A DNA stretch of 43,855 nucleotides from Ruminococcus sp. GTDB taxonomy: Bacteria; Bacillota; Clostridia; Lachnospirales; Lachnospiraceae. How positions within the stretch are numbered: the first letter of the stretch is position 1; each line of letters starts with the position of its first letter. Below, piece by piece: positions 17,197 through 25,798 of this stretch. The stretch is taken from assembly GCA_020024635.1 (NCBI GenBank), contig JAHHTL010000019.1, positions 1 to 43,855 of the forward strand, in the 5' to 3' direction. The notes beneath the pieces were generated by a model. That model ran no database searches and was not told where the DNA came from. It worked only from the letters and a program-made list of their open reading frames with translations. Made by a program: the position numbers and the translations under genes.

Positions 17197-17949
17197 ATGC
17201 CCAAAAAATCCGTCCCCGTCTTGGTGACTTTGTCACTTGTGTTATTCTTTGAAGCTCTGGTACGAATATGTAAAATTCCCATGTATATTCTTCCAGCACC
17301 TTCTAGAGTTATACATACTTTACTGAAAGAACTTCCCATATTATCAAGCCACATTGGAATCACTGTTCTAGAGGCAATCTTTGGAATTTTGATTTCCCTT
17401 GTACTCGCACTGATTTTGGGGATTGTTATGGACTTGTTTCCAACTGTACGTCATGGAATCTACCCACTTCTTGTGATTACCCAAACTGTTCCTATGATCG
17501 TACTTGCACCAATCTTTATAATTTACATGGGATTTGGTATTGCGCCGAAAATATTAACGGTTGTTCTAATGTGTTTTTTTCCAATTGCTATTAGTTTTTC
17601 GGATGGACTTTCTCAAGTCAATCAAGACTATGTTCATCTTGTACGTTCCTATGGAGCTGGCTGGTTTTTGTCTTATCGACTGGTAAAAATTCCTGCTGCC
17701 CTTCCTTCTGTCTTATCCGGACTTAAAGTTGCCGCCACGTATAGCATCAGTGGTGCGGTGGTTGGAGAATGGATCGGTGCGCAAAAAGGCCTTGGATATT
17801 ACCTGCTACGTGTAAAAAACGGGTACATGTTGGACAAAGTATTTGCCTGTGTTCTTGTAATTGTTTTTTTAAGTCTTTGTATGAATGGTGTCATACATCT
17901 TTTTCAATGGTTTGCCACACCATATTTGCGCAAATCAACCACAAATTAA
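17197..17949 (+). CDS. thiX: ABC permease for thiamine pyrimidine precursor (ThiX-like)
   Basis: This 250-residue permease of the SsuC/TauC/ThiX family has about six helices. A cytoplasmic EAA-type loop reads RSYGAGWFLSYRLVKIPAALP in two parts (about 150-170), followed by SGLKVAATYSISGAVVGEW, the family signature. It is the first gene after the TPP riboswitch and is followed by a THI5/NMT1-type binding protein and an ATPase, so import of a thiamine pyrimidine precursor (HMP or formylaminopyrimidine) is well supported by context. The start follows an AGAAAGGATA site. Confidence 0.9.
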   Translation: MPKKSVPVLVTLSLVLFFEALVRICKIPMYILPAPSRVIHTLLKELPILSSHIGITVLEAIFGILISLVLALILGIVMDLFPTVRHGIYPLLVITQTVPMIVLAPIFIIYMGFGIAPKILTVVLMCFFPIAISFSDGLSQVNQDYVHLVRSYGAGWFLSYRLVKIPAALPSVLSGLKVAATYSISGAVVGEWIGAQKGLGYYLLRVKNGYMLDKVFACVLVIVFLSLCMNGVIHLFQWFATPYLRKSTTN

Positions 17950-17973
17950 TTCAAACATAAAAGGAGACCAACT

Positions 17974-18990
17974 ATGAAACGAAACAAAATACTTACTCTT
18001 ATCACTGTTACACTTATGACGACTTCTCTTCTCTTTACCGGATGTGGAACTTCCAAGTCTCAAAAAAAAGAAGAAACGCAACACGAAAAAAAAGAAGAAG
18101 TCACGGTAATTCTTGACTTTGTTGCAAACACCAATCACACCGGTATGTATGTAGCCCTTGATCAAGGATACTACGATGAAATGGGACTGGATGTAGATAT
18201 TGTTGAACCTACCGAAGGTGCAACTGCAACTTTAATTGCTGTTGGAAAAGGAGATTTTGGTATCAGTTATCAAGAAGATGTCACGGTAGCTCGTACCTCC
18301 GCTGATCCACTTCCTATTAAAGCAATTGCTACCTTAATCCAACACAATACTTCTGGATTTGCCACTTATGCCGACAAGAAAATTGAATCTCCAAAAGATT
18401 TTGAGGGAAAAACCTACTCTGGTTGGGGTGGCCCAGGTGAAGAAGCTGTTTTAAAAGCTATTATGGCACAAAATGGCGCTGATTATAATAAGTTAAACGT
18501 TGTTATCTCTGATGGTTCTGGATTTGAGGCATTAAAAGATAAAGTAGATATTATGTGGTTCTTTGAAGGATGGGATAATGTTAAATGTAAATTGAATGAT
18601 TTTCCAATCAATTACATGGAACTTAGAGACCTTGACGAGCGTCTTGATTACTACACACCTGTCATTATTGCAAACGACAACACGTTAAAAGATCGTCCGG
18701 AAATGACCAAAAAATTTCTATCTGCAACCGCTAAAGGATATGAATATGCCATCGCGCATCCGAAAGAAAGTGCAAAAATTCTTCAGAAATATGCTCCTGA
18801 TTATTCCATCGATATGTTGACAATGTCTCAGGAATACCTCTCCCAAAAATACATGGAAGATACGAAAAATTGGGGAGAAATGAAAGATCAAGTGTGGGAT
18901 AATTATACAGATTTTCTTGTGGAATATGGTGTGATCGATCAAAAAATCTCTGCTTCCGAATGTTATACCAATGAATTTTTGCCAAACTAA
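17974..18990 (+). CDS. thiY: Substrate-binding lipoprotein, NMT1/THI5-like (ThiY-like)
   Basis: This 338-residue lipoprotein has a signal peptide ending in the lipobox LFTGC with Cys24 and a short charged linker. A THI5/NMT1-like periplasmic-binding fold follows, with family elements NHTGMYVALDQGYYDEMGLD near the N-lobe start and GWGGPGEEAVLKAI (about 150). Under a TPP riboswitch, ThiY-type proteins bind pyrimidine precursors of thiamine. It begins 24 bp after the permease gene behind AAAGGAG. The exact ligand (HMP versus formyl-aminopyrimidine) is not resolved. Confidence 0.92.
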   Translation: MKRNKILTLITVTLMTTSLLFTGCGTSKSQKKEETQHEKKEEVTVILDFVANTNHTGMYVALDQGYYDEMGLDVDIVEPTEGATATLIAVGKGDFGISYQEDVTVARTSADPLPIKAIATLIQHNTSGFATYADKKIESPKDFEGKTYSGWGGPGEEAVLKAIMAQNGADYNKLNVVISDGSGFEALKDKVDIMWFFEGWDNVKCKLNDFPINYMELRDLDERLDYYTPVIIANDNTLKDRPEMTKKFLSATAKGYEYAIAHPKESAKILQKYAPDYSIDMLTMSQEYLSQKYMEDTKNWGEMKDQVWDNYTDFLVEYGVIDQKISASECYTNEFLPN

Positions 18991-19016
18991 CAATCCCTTA
19001 GAAAGTGAGCATCGTT

Positions 19017-19760
19017 ATGAAATTAGACATCCAAAATATTGGGTTTTCTTATGGAAATAAACCCATACTTGAAAATCTCAATTTTTCTGTGGAATCTGGA
19101 GAATTTGTCAGTATTTTAGGCCCCTCTGGTTGCGGAAAATCGACGCTTTTAAAACTATTGACTGGCATACTAACCCCAGATCATGGTACGATCTTTGTCG
19201 ATTCAAAACCTACTTTGGGATCTTCCGAACATTTTTCTTACATGCCGCAAGATGATTTGCTATTTCCATGGAAAACAATTCTTAGTAATGTGTGTCTATA
19301 TGGGAGAATACATGGATCTTATGAGAAAACCAAAAAAGAAGCCTTAAAAAACTTTGCAACTTTTGGACTTTCTGGTTATGAAAACAGCTACCCTTCTTCT
19401 CTATCTGGAGGTATGCGTCAACGGGCAGCTTTTTTAAGAACCGCTCTTTGTCACGCAGATATTCTTCTTTTAGACGAACCTTTTGGTGCTTTGGATGTGA
19501 TTACGAGAGGGGAAATGCAAGACTGGCTTCTTGCAATGCGCAAGAAACTAAATCGTACTGTTCTTCTCGTCACACATGATATGGATGAGGCAATTTACCT
19601 TTCTGATCGAATTCTCATCCTAACCCCTGCCCCAAATGGAATTACGGGAGAGATTAAAATTGAAACTGTAAAACGAGACCGAAATTGGCTATATAAACAA
19701 AGTGAACTTAGACAACAGATCTATTCTCTTATTAGCAATCATGAAAAGGAGTCGCTATGA
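19017..19760 (+). CDS. thiZ: ABC transporter ATP-binding protein (ThiZ-like)
   Basis: This ATPase of the ThiXYZ-type importer has Walker A GPSGCGKST (about 36-44), Q-loop MPQDDLLFPW, signature LSGGMRQRAAFLRT, Walker B ILLLDEPFGALD and switch histidine VTHDMDEA. I place the start at the ATG at 19017, preceded 7 bp upstream by AAAGTGAG, rather than the in-frame GTG at 19005, which would add four residues and has no good ribosome binding site. Its stop overlaps the start of the TatD-family gene (ATGA), showing translational coupling. Confidence 0.93.
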   Translation: MKLDIQNIGFSYGNKPILENLNFSVESGEFVSILGPSGCGKSTLLKLLTGILTPDHGTIFVDSKPTLGSSEHFSYMPQDDLLFPWKTILSNVCLYGRIHGSYEKTKKEALKNFATFGLSGYENSYPSSLSGGMRQRAAFLRTALCHADILLLDEPFGALDVITRGEMQDWLLAMRKKLNRTVLLVTHDMDEAIYLSDRILILTPAPNGITGEIKIETVKRDRNWLYKQSELRQQIYSLISNHEKESL

Positions 19761-20518
19761 ATTTATCGAAAAAAAATTGGGTGTGCGATGCACACACCCA
19801 TTATGTATCTGAAGAAGATTTAACATTACGAATCGCCCAAAACATTCCCTCTTTATTTTCTCATTCAACTCCAGAGGATCTGATCTGTTTTTTTCGTAAA
19901 AACCTTCCTTCCTTTCTCCTTCCTACCTATGGGATTCATCCTTGGAAGGCAGATCAATTTAAAGTAACAGAAGTAGAAACTTTTTTACAAAAAGTGCCAA
20001 TCATCGGGGAAATCGGAATGGACACGGTATGGTGCACCGTTCCTCTATCTATCCAAAAACTAGTCTTTGAAGAGCAGCTAGAACTTGCCAGTGCTCTTCA
20101 AAAACCTGTCATTCTTCATACAAAAGGACAAGAAAAAGAAATTTCTAAACTGATTCGTAAATACCCTAATCGATATCTTGTTCACTGGTATTCTTGCGAA
20201 AAATACCTTGAGCACTACATAGAACAGGACTGCTATTTCTCTATCGGTCCTGATGTCTGGTGGAATCCCGCCACCAAACATGTAGCCGAGACAGTTCCTT
20301 TGAATCGGATTCTTACAGAAACAGATGGATTATCTGCAGTGCGATGGGCTTTTGACGAAGCCCCTGCTGACAAAAAACATTCCACAGCCCCTATTCCTGA
20401 CACCACAAAAAGTGCTTTGGAACTGGTAATTCATAACATAGCGATGCTTCGAAATCTAAGCAAGGAAGATTGTGCTGTTTTAACCTATAACAATCTTAGG
20501 ACAGGGTTCCTTAAATAA
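19757..20518 (+). CDS. TatD-family metal-dependent hydrolase
   Basis: This 253-residue amidohydrolase-superfamily barrel carries all TatD metal ligands: DAHTHY near residue 11, GIHPW, the glutamate in GEIGMD, LHTKG, HWYSC and the aspartate in TETDG. General TatD proteins act as 3'-5' exonucleases or in DNA fragmentation. This one is translationally coupled to a thiamine-precursor ABC transporter under a TPP riboswitch. That position is where other bacteria place precursor-processing amidohydrolases such as the YlmB deformylase. A role in trimming an imported pyrimidine is therefore possible but is inference. Its last 8 bp overlap the convergent deoD gene. Confidence 0.85.
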   Translation: MNLSKKNWVCDAHTHYVSEEDLTLRIAQNIPSLFSHSTPEDLICFFRKNLPSFLLPTYGIHPWKADQFKVTEVETFLQKVPIIGEIGMDTVWCTVPLSIQKLVFEEQLELASALQKPVILHTKGQEKEISKLIRKYPNRYLVHWYSCEKYLEHYIEQDCYFSIGPDVWWNPATKHVAETVPLNRILTETDGLSAVRWAFDEAPADKKHSTAPIPDTTKSALELVIHNIAMLRNLSKEDCAVLTYNNLRTGFLK

Positions 20519-21215
20519 TTTCTAAAGCGATTTGTATCATATGGCAAAACGCACTTTGTCTTTCTTGTGCGCTGCAACACCCACCATTTACCAAATCGTC
20601 ACTGACTGTTAACATTGTCAATGCATCAACTTCATACTTTGCTGCTAGTGTATATAATTCACATGTCTCCATATCCACAGCTGAAACCCCATAGGATGCA
20701 ACTAATTTGTTTTTTTCCCTTGCCTTATCATCATAAAACTTATCACTTGTAAATACGTTGCTAACAATTGCCTTTACCCGCTCCTTTTTAGCTTCTTCAT
20801 ATGCTTTTTGCAACAATTCAAAACTTGCGGTTGGTGCAAAAGAAATGTTCCCAAATCTATCATGATTCATATTCGAATCCGTTGTAGCACCTAAAGCAAT
20901 GATAATATCTCTTAAATGAACTTCGTTGCGCAAACTACCACAAGTTCCCACACGAATTAATCTTTTTGCCCCATATATTTCTATTAATTCGTTTGCGTAG
21001 ATATGCATTGATGGCATACCCATTCCAGTTCCTTGCACCGAAATTCTCTTTCCTTTATAGGTCCCTGTAAATCCCAACATTCCACGTACTTCATTATAGC
21101 ATATTGCATCTTCTAAAAATGTTTCTGCTATATACTTTGCACGCATTGGATCTCCTGGAAGTAATACTCGATCTGCTATATCACCGATATTGGCATTATT
21201 ATGTGGTGTACTCAT
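20511..21215 (-). CDS. deoD: Purine nucleoside phosphorylase DeoD
   Basis: This enzyme reversibly phosphorolyses purine (deoxy)ribonucleosides to the base and (deoxy)ribose 1-phosphate. At 234 residues it has the usual length of the hexameric DeoD family. It has RVLLPGDPMRAKYIAE at the N-terminus, GTGMGMPSMHIYANEL (phosphate/ribose site), the DMETCELY motif with the ribose-binding glutamate (about 179) and the catalytic Asp in TVSDDL (about 203). It is the last gene of the twelve-gene operon, 13 bp after the deoxyribosyltransferase gene, with an AAGGAG site. It is convergent with, and overlaps, the TatD gene by 8 bp; I see no hairpin terminator there. Confidence 0.96.
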   Translation of the reverse strand: MSTPHNNANIGDIADRVLLPGDPMRAKYIAETFLEDAICYNEVRGMLGFTGTYKGKRISVQGTGMGMPSMHIYANELIEIYGAKRLIRVGTCGSLRNEVHLRDIIIALGATTDSNMNHDRFGNISFAPTASFELLQKAYEEAKKERVKAIVSNVFTSDKFYDDKAREKNKLVASYGVSAVDMETCELYTLAAKYEVDALTMLTVSDDLVNGGCCSAQERQSAFCHMIQIALEII

Positions 21216-21228
21216 ACAAATTTCTCCT

Positions 21229-22344
21229 TTATCCTCTTAAATATTCACTAGCAACCTTTTTTACGACATCTTCAAATCCGCCTTGTACAATGTCCATAGA
21301 ACAACTAAACATCAAATTTGCAGGATAATTGAAATTTTCGACATTGCATCCTGTATGATCACGATACTCATTTTTCTCTCCAAGATGAGGAATGCGCTCA
21401 ATTAATGGTGATGCATTTTGCATATATCCATACAATTTTTTCTTCAGTTGAAATCCCATTCCACATTCAAATCCAACATCGTTATTAATTTCGTATCCTC
21501 TATACTCATTTAAATCTGCAATAATAATATCACATTCTCTTACATGCTGTTGATAATTATTAAATATATTTGCTGCCCATACATATGGGTTATCTGTCTT
21601 AATTTCTTTTACACTATCTACCCAATCCGTAGGAGCCACAGCTTTTAATCCATATTGGGAACAAACTTGTTTCAGTTCCTCAAACTCTTTTTTCGCATTT
21701 TCTTTGTATCTTCCCACTCCTGAAATGTAAACCAATGGTTCATCCTTTGTTTGTTGCGTCGATGAAACTTCATTAATTATAGATCTACTATTTCTCGCAA
21801 ATGCTTTAACCTCTTCTTCTTTATCACAAATAAACATTTTCAGACAATCATCGAAATCACCTTCCACAATTTTAGTTGATCCAATGATTGTTGGCGCAAA
21901 TGGAAGTTTTTGATACATCTCATTATTTCCTAGTTCATCACAAACTTTATTATTCTTTATGTATGACCTAAGATTCTTTGTACCAAAGCTTCTCTTATCT
22001 CTGGTATATCCATAACATTTTGCACCTTTGGCGTATGCCATTCCCAGCTCGTAAATTGTACCACTATCCGGTTCCGCTCCTCTGTAAGCTTCTAGATCTG
22101 CAATCACTGCCGTTGTTTCCATCATAACTTTTTCTAAATTCCCAAAAATACTGTCTGCCCTTTTTTGAAGATCCTCATTCTCCAAATCTAACGGATCATT
22201 GTTGGGAAGTGTTACTCCAAACCCCAAAGCTTGTGCTCTTGCTTTCATCGCACCTAACGCATCATATCCATAAGTGTAAAAACACTCTGGACCTGCAATA
22301 TATAGTGCCTCGTCTTTCAGTAAAAAATGTTGATATCTATACAT
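21229..22344 (-). CDS. Tandem nucleoside 2-deoxyribosyltransferase-family protein
   Basis: This 371-residue protein consists of two nucleoside-2-deoxyribosyltransferase-fold domains. The first (about 1-165) has AVIADLEAYRGAEPDSGT and the glutamate in IYELGMAYAKGAKCYGY. The second (about 195-371) begins YISGVGRY and has IIIADLNEYRG and the glutamate in VGFECGMGF. Single-domain enzymes of about 155 residues move or release the (deoxy)ribose of a nucleoside via a covalent glutamate intermediate, and both halves keep a candidate glutamate. The halves are diverged, so this is an old internal duplication rather than a recent repeat. In this operon it may transfer or hydrolyse an N-glycosidic bond of an imported compound. 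The start follows an AAAGGAG site. Confidence 0.88.
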   Translation of the reverse strand: MYRYQHFLLKDEALYIAGPECFYTYGYDALGAMKARAQALGFGVTLPNNDPLDLENEDLQKRADSIFGNLEKVMMETTAVIADLEAYRGAEPDSGTIYELGMAYAKGAKCYGYTRDKRSFGTKNLRSYIKNNKVCDELGNNEMYQKLPFAPTIIGSTKIVEGDFDDCLKMFICDKEEEVKAFARNSRSIINEVSSTQQTKDEPLVYISGVGRYKENAKKEFEELKQVCSQYGLKAVAPTDWVDSVKEIKTDNPYVWAANIFNNYQQHVRECDIIIADLNEYRGYEINNDVGFECGMGFQLKKKLYGYMQNASPLIERIPHLGEKNEYRDHTGCNVENFNYPANLMFSCSMDIVQGGFEDVVKKVASEYLRG

Positions 22345-22355
22345 AATCTTCTCCT

Positions 22356-23303
22356 TTATTTCACTACTAATTCAAGCAAAAGTTTTAGAAACCTTCCGTA
22401 GTCAGCTTTTTGACCAACTGAAATTAATGGCAAATGTTCCCAAACAAAATGGTGTCTTCGATCAATTACAGTCATTCCAAGTGTTAGACCATCTTTTGTT
22501 TCAACACCTACATGTGCTTTAAAAGTTTCTACAAGTGTAGGATCAATGGCGTATGCAACTGCCATACAATCAATAACTGCACAATATGCCTCAAACCCTT
22601 TAGCATTGATAAATTTTATAGCATTCAAAAGAAATTTTGCTTCTTTTGTACTACTTTCTTCCAATTTTTTTAAATCTTCATCTGTAAAATTCACATCAAA
22701 ATGTGTTGCTACATCTAACCCTAGTGCAACGAATTCAACCCCTGATTCATATACAATTTTAGCCGCCTCTGGATCCACATAGACGTTCCATTCACTTTGT
22801 GGTGTATCTCCTGTAGCATTCAAAAATGCATAATCGTTTAATCCAAAAGCACCAGAAATTGCGATAATACAAGGAATCATATTTTTTATTTCTGGTGCCT
22901 TTTGCATTGCCATTGCAATGTTGCTCATAGGTCCTGTTACCACTAGCGTAACCTCTCCTGGATTTTCCTTAATAATTTTTATAATCAAATCTACCGCATT
23001 TAATTCCGATAATGGCATTTTAGGTTCTGGTAAAAAAACTTCTGCTTGTCCATCTATTCCATGTGTAAATGGATCTTTGGGAACATTTCTAATGATCGGG
23101 TTTGCCATTCCACGAGCCACTGGAATATGTGTTTCATTGATTAATTCTAAAATTTTTCGTGCATTGGCACTTGTTACATCGACTGGGTAGTTTCCATTCA
23201 CTGTTGTGATTGCCCTCACATCCAATTCCGATGATTTTACAGCCATAATGATGGCCATAGAATCATCCATTCCAGGATCGCAGTCCAAAATTATTTTTTT
23301 CAT
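22356..23303 (-). CDS. Nucleoside hydrolase (inosine-uridine preferring family) with altered acid residue
   Basis: This 315-residue protein of the IunH fold hydrolyses N-ribosidic bonds in a calcium-dependent active site. The N-terminal metal motif DCDPGMDD (about 7-14) is intact, as are NATGDTPQSEWNVYVDPEAA and the C-terminal aspartate in VIDCMAVAYAIDP. At the position where most family members have histidine-aspartate (HD before the AVAY segment), this protein has Ile-Asp. The metal-binding aspartate is kept but the usual leaving-group acid is absent. This suggests a different leaving group or activation mode. The cysteine in DCD is typical of one sequence subgroup. It starts behind GAGGAGG and is 14 bp downstream of the YjbQ gene. 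Confidence 0.9.
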   Translation of the reverse strand: MKKIILDCDPGMDDSMAIIMAVKSSELDVRAITTVNGNYPVDVTSANARKILELINETHIPVARGMANPIIRNVPKDPFTHGIDGQAEVFLPEPKMPLSELNAVDLIIKIIKENPGEVTLVVTGPMSNIAMAMQKAPEIKNMIPCIIAISGAFGLNDYAFLNATGDTPQSEWNVYVDPEAAKIVYESGVEFVALGLDVATHFDVNFTDEDLKKLEESSTKEAKFLLNAIKFINAKGFEAYCAVIDCMAVAYAIDPTLVETFKAHVGVETKDGLTLGMTVIDRRHHFVWEHLPLISVGQKADYGRFLKLLLELVVK

Positions 23304-23317
23304 GTTGCATCCTCCTC

Positions 23318-23722
23318 TTAATCTGCTTGTATTTTTACATAATATTCTCTATTTCTAGGTCCATCGAATTCTAAAAAATAAATTCCTTGGGATCCCCCTA
23401 ACAAAAGCTTTCCTTCTGTAACAATAAAGCTACTGGAAATCCCCATTAAAGCTGATTTTATATGTCCGGCTGCATCTTGTGGTGTATCATGTTGATGATG
23501 AAAGTCTACCTTTGTTGGGATCAATCTTCGAATTTCCTCATCTAAATCCTTAAATCCATCTGGATCCCACGGTGAAAACACTGTAATTCCTGCTGTTGAA
23601 TGTGGATTATATACCATACATATTCCTTCCTTAATTCCACTTTCTTCTACTGTTTTCTTTACGCATTCTGTAATATCATATATATCGTTATATTTTGTTT
23701 TTATGTTGAATTGTTTAACCAT
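23318..23722 (-). CDS. yjbQ: YjbQ/UPF0047 family protein
   Basis: This protein of about 134 residues belongs to the small YjbQ family. Recognisable family features are NPHSTAGITVF, HDTPQDAAGHIKSALMG with conserved histidines, and the C-terminal GSQGIYFLEFDGPR segment. Some members have weak thiamine-phosphate-synthase activity, but the physiological role is unresolved. I choose the ATG at 23722, spaced 8 nt from TAGGAG, over a GTG two codons earlier that is only 2 nt from it. Its place within a nucleoside/ADP-ribosyl operon is unusual and may say more about its function than the family name does. Confidence 0.9.
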   Translation of the reverse strand: MVKQFNIKTKYNDIYDITECVKKTVEESGIKEGICMVYNPHSTAGITVFSPWDPDGFKDLDEEIRRLIPTKVDFHHQHDTPQDAAGHIKSALMGISSSFIVTEGKLLLGGSQGIYFLEFDGPRNREYYVKIQAD

Positions 23723-23733
23723 ACTCACTTCTC

Positions 23734-24873
23734 CTAATCAACTATGATTTCACTATTTGTTACTCCTGCACCATTTTTGCTAAATTCCCAATCTCCTTCA
23801 CATCCTCGTCCATATGTTTCCCCAAGTATTTCTGACAAATAGGATGCCAACAAACATACTGGTGCAAACTGAGTTAAAGGCATCGTTATGGAATAATTCG
23901 TTTTTGGTACTTTAATGTACGTTGCCTCTTCCTCATCGAAATCAGAGGCGTCACCATCTGTAATAACCAGTAATGGTCTATGTAATACATTTGCATATTT
24001 CACTAATTCTTTTGATCTACTATGTGCAGGATTGGTTGTGTTCGCAATAACAACGGTTCCCAATTTTTTTGCTTCTCGCGCAAAGAAATTTAGATGGAAC
24101 CACTCTTCTGTATTAATATGCATAACAAACTTTCCAGTGGCTTCTAAAATTTTTGCTTGTCCAAACCATGCTGTGGCATAATCGAATCCCGCTCCAATAA
24201 AGTCATAACAAGGGAAATCTTTCCATTGTTCTGCGGTATTTGCTACAGTTTCTTCCATCTTTGGCAGTAACTTCTTTAAAGCCTTTCCTTGCATTTTTAT
24301 ATCATCTCGATAACGTTCAGCTTGTGTCATCGAGTACTGATGACGCACTTCCCCAAATCGAATTGCAAGCAATAACAACGACATTACACTAACTAGATAA
24401 CTTCTTGTTCCAGGTGCCCCTTCAAATGTTGGAATATCTAATTGTAATATTTTATCTGAATTAACACCTAGTGGAGATTCTTCACATCCGGTTATTCCTA
24501 AAATAAAACAACCATATTTTCTTGCTCTTTGAACAGCCTCAGAAACACGAGCTCCAGTCCCTGAGTTACTGATTGCTATTACCAATGGATTTCGACAATC
24601 AACCCCTAAATGTTTCTTACAATAAAACCGACTTAATTCAATTGCTGAAACCACTTCTGTTGGAATTCCCGTAAGCATTTCAAATGCATGTTTTGTTGCC
24701 ATTGCTGCTGCATAGGAATCTCCGCATCCCGTAAGAACAATTCTCTGAATATTGTATATTTCCTGAAACGTAAGCACAGTCCTTGTTTTTGGTTCTAAAT
24801 CCTTATACTGTTGTTCAATTAATTCTGGTAAACTTTCTACCTGCCTACTCATTGGATTTGAATATTTAATCAT
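23734..24873 (-). CDS. Double-SIS sugar-phosphate isomerase/deglycase-like protein
   Basis: This 379-residue protein has two SIS domains (about 30-165 and 205-345) as in the isomerase half of GlmS and in FrlB/AgaS-type enzymes. The first has VLTGCGDSYAAAMA and the SIS signature AISNSGTGARVSEAV. The second has FIGAGFDYATAW. The glutaminase domain of GlmS is absent. FrlB-type members cleave or isomerise amine-sugar phosphates, often after a PfkB-family kinase has made the phosphate, and a PfkB gene lies two genes upstream. The likely substrate is a phosphorylated ketose or aldose-amine, but this is inferred. The start overlaps the upstream phosphorylase gene by 8 bp. Confidence 0.85.
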   Translation of the reverse strand: MIKYSNPMSRQVESLPELIEQQYKDLEPKTRTVLTFQEIYNIQRIVLTGCGDSYAAAMATKHAFEMLTGIPTEVVSAIELSRFYCKKHLGVDCRNPLVIAISNSGTGARVSEAVQRARKYGCFILGITGCEESPLGVNSDKILQLDIPTFEGAPGTRSYLVSVMSLLLLAIRFGEVRHQYSMTQAERYRDDIKMQGKALKKLLPKMEETVANTAEQWKDFPCYDFIGAGFDYATAWFGQAKILEATGKFVMHINTEEWFHLNFFAREAKKLGTVVIANTTNPAHSRSKELVKYANVLHRPLLVITDGDASDFDEEEATYIKVPKTNYSITMPLTQFAPVCLLASYLSEILGETYGRGCEGDWEFSKNGAGVTNSEIIVD

Positions 24874-25798
24874 TTTTTATTTCCTTTCCCATTTCTGGAT
24901 ACCAGTATCTTTTTTCTTTTTCTCTTTTACATTGATCCATTTTATTAAGTATTGCACACCCTTCAAGAGCAATGTCTATTGCATAATTATGTCCATGTCC
25001 GGCCTGAAAAATTTCCCCTGTACAAAGATTATCTGCTACCGAACAGATTGATCCACCACGTCTTCCAAAGAGCGACGACAATGTAACTATTGCCGCTGAT
25101 TCTCGATCACCATTTAGGATGCCAGCCCGATTGTAAATACCTGCAAACTCGGTATTCCACGGTTGCATATATCCCCCCACACTCGGACGCCCCCCTCCAA
25201 TAAAATCACTATCCACGGAAACTGTTGTTCCAACATGATATGGGGCTTGCATTTTTTCTGCTGCTTGCACCATAGCCGCCACAACTTCATAATGACTTGC
25301 CGCAGGGTAAGATGGTGGAATATATGCTTTTGTCATTCCCTCTTCTCTAACAACTCCACTGGAAATGACAACATCTCCTGGTTTTACGTCATCTCCAATT
25401 CCTCCTGATCCTCCTACCCGTAAAAAAGTATGAGCATCTGTATATTCCATATAATCATAAAGAATAAGTTCCATTTCAGGAGAGCCACTTCCTCCACTAA
25501 CCACTGTGATCTTGGCTCCTTTATACGTTCCTGTATAACTTATAAACATTCCTGAATTTCCAATCATTTTAGCATCCTTCAACCGATCTGAAATCAATTT
25601 AGCAGGATCCTCATTATAAGCACATAATGGATCTCTTACTGTAATCAGAACAAAATCTCCAACTTTTTGAGGATCTATTTGTGTCAATGCGGGACGCCCT
25701 TTTATCAGAAGTCCTCTTTCCGGAACATTTTGATAATATTTATATTGTTTTTGAATTTGTTTTATTGAACTCTTTTCTCTTATTTTTTCACTTCGCAT
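24866..25798 (-). CDS. Uridine-phosphorylase-like nucleoside phosphorylase
   Basis: This 310-residue member of the PNP/UDP phosphorylase fold is longer than E. coli Udp (253), mainly at both ends. The phosphate and ribose segments are recognisable: VVSGGSGSPEMELILYDYME (about 100-119), LRVGGSGGIGDDVKPGDVVI and, near residue 230, NGDRESAAIVTLSSLFGRRG. In the last motif the usual EMES is replaced by DRES: the ribose-binding glutamate is kept but the preceding methionine is arginine. This may shift ribose recognition, for example toward a charged or phosphorylated pentose. The gene overlaps PfkB by 19 bp and the SIS gene by 8 bp, so it is tightly coupled. Confidence 0.87.
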   Translation of the reverse strand: MRSEKIREKSSIKQIQKQYKYYQNVPERGLLIKGRPALTQIDPQKVGDFVLITVRDPLCAYNEDPAKLISDRLKDAKMIGNSGMFISYTGTYKGAKITVVSGGSGSPEMELILYDYMEYTDAHTFLRVGGSGGIGDDVKPGDVVISSGVVREEGMTKAYIPPSYPAASHYEVVAAMVQAAEKMQAPYHVGTTVSVDSDFIGGGRPSVGGYMQPWNTEFAGIYNRAGILNGDRESAAIVTLSSLFGRRGGSICSVADNLCTGEIFQAGHGHNYAIDIALEGCAILNKMDQCKREKEKRYWYPEMGKEIKND

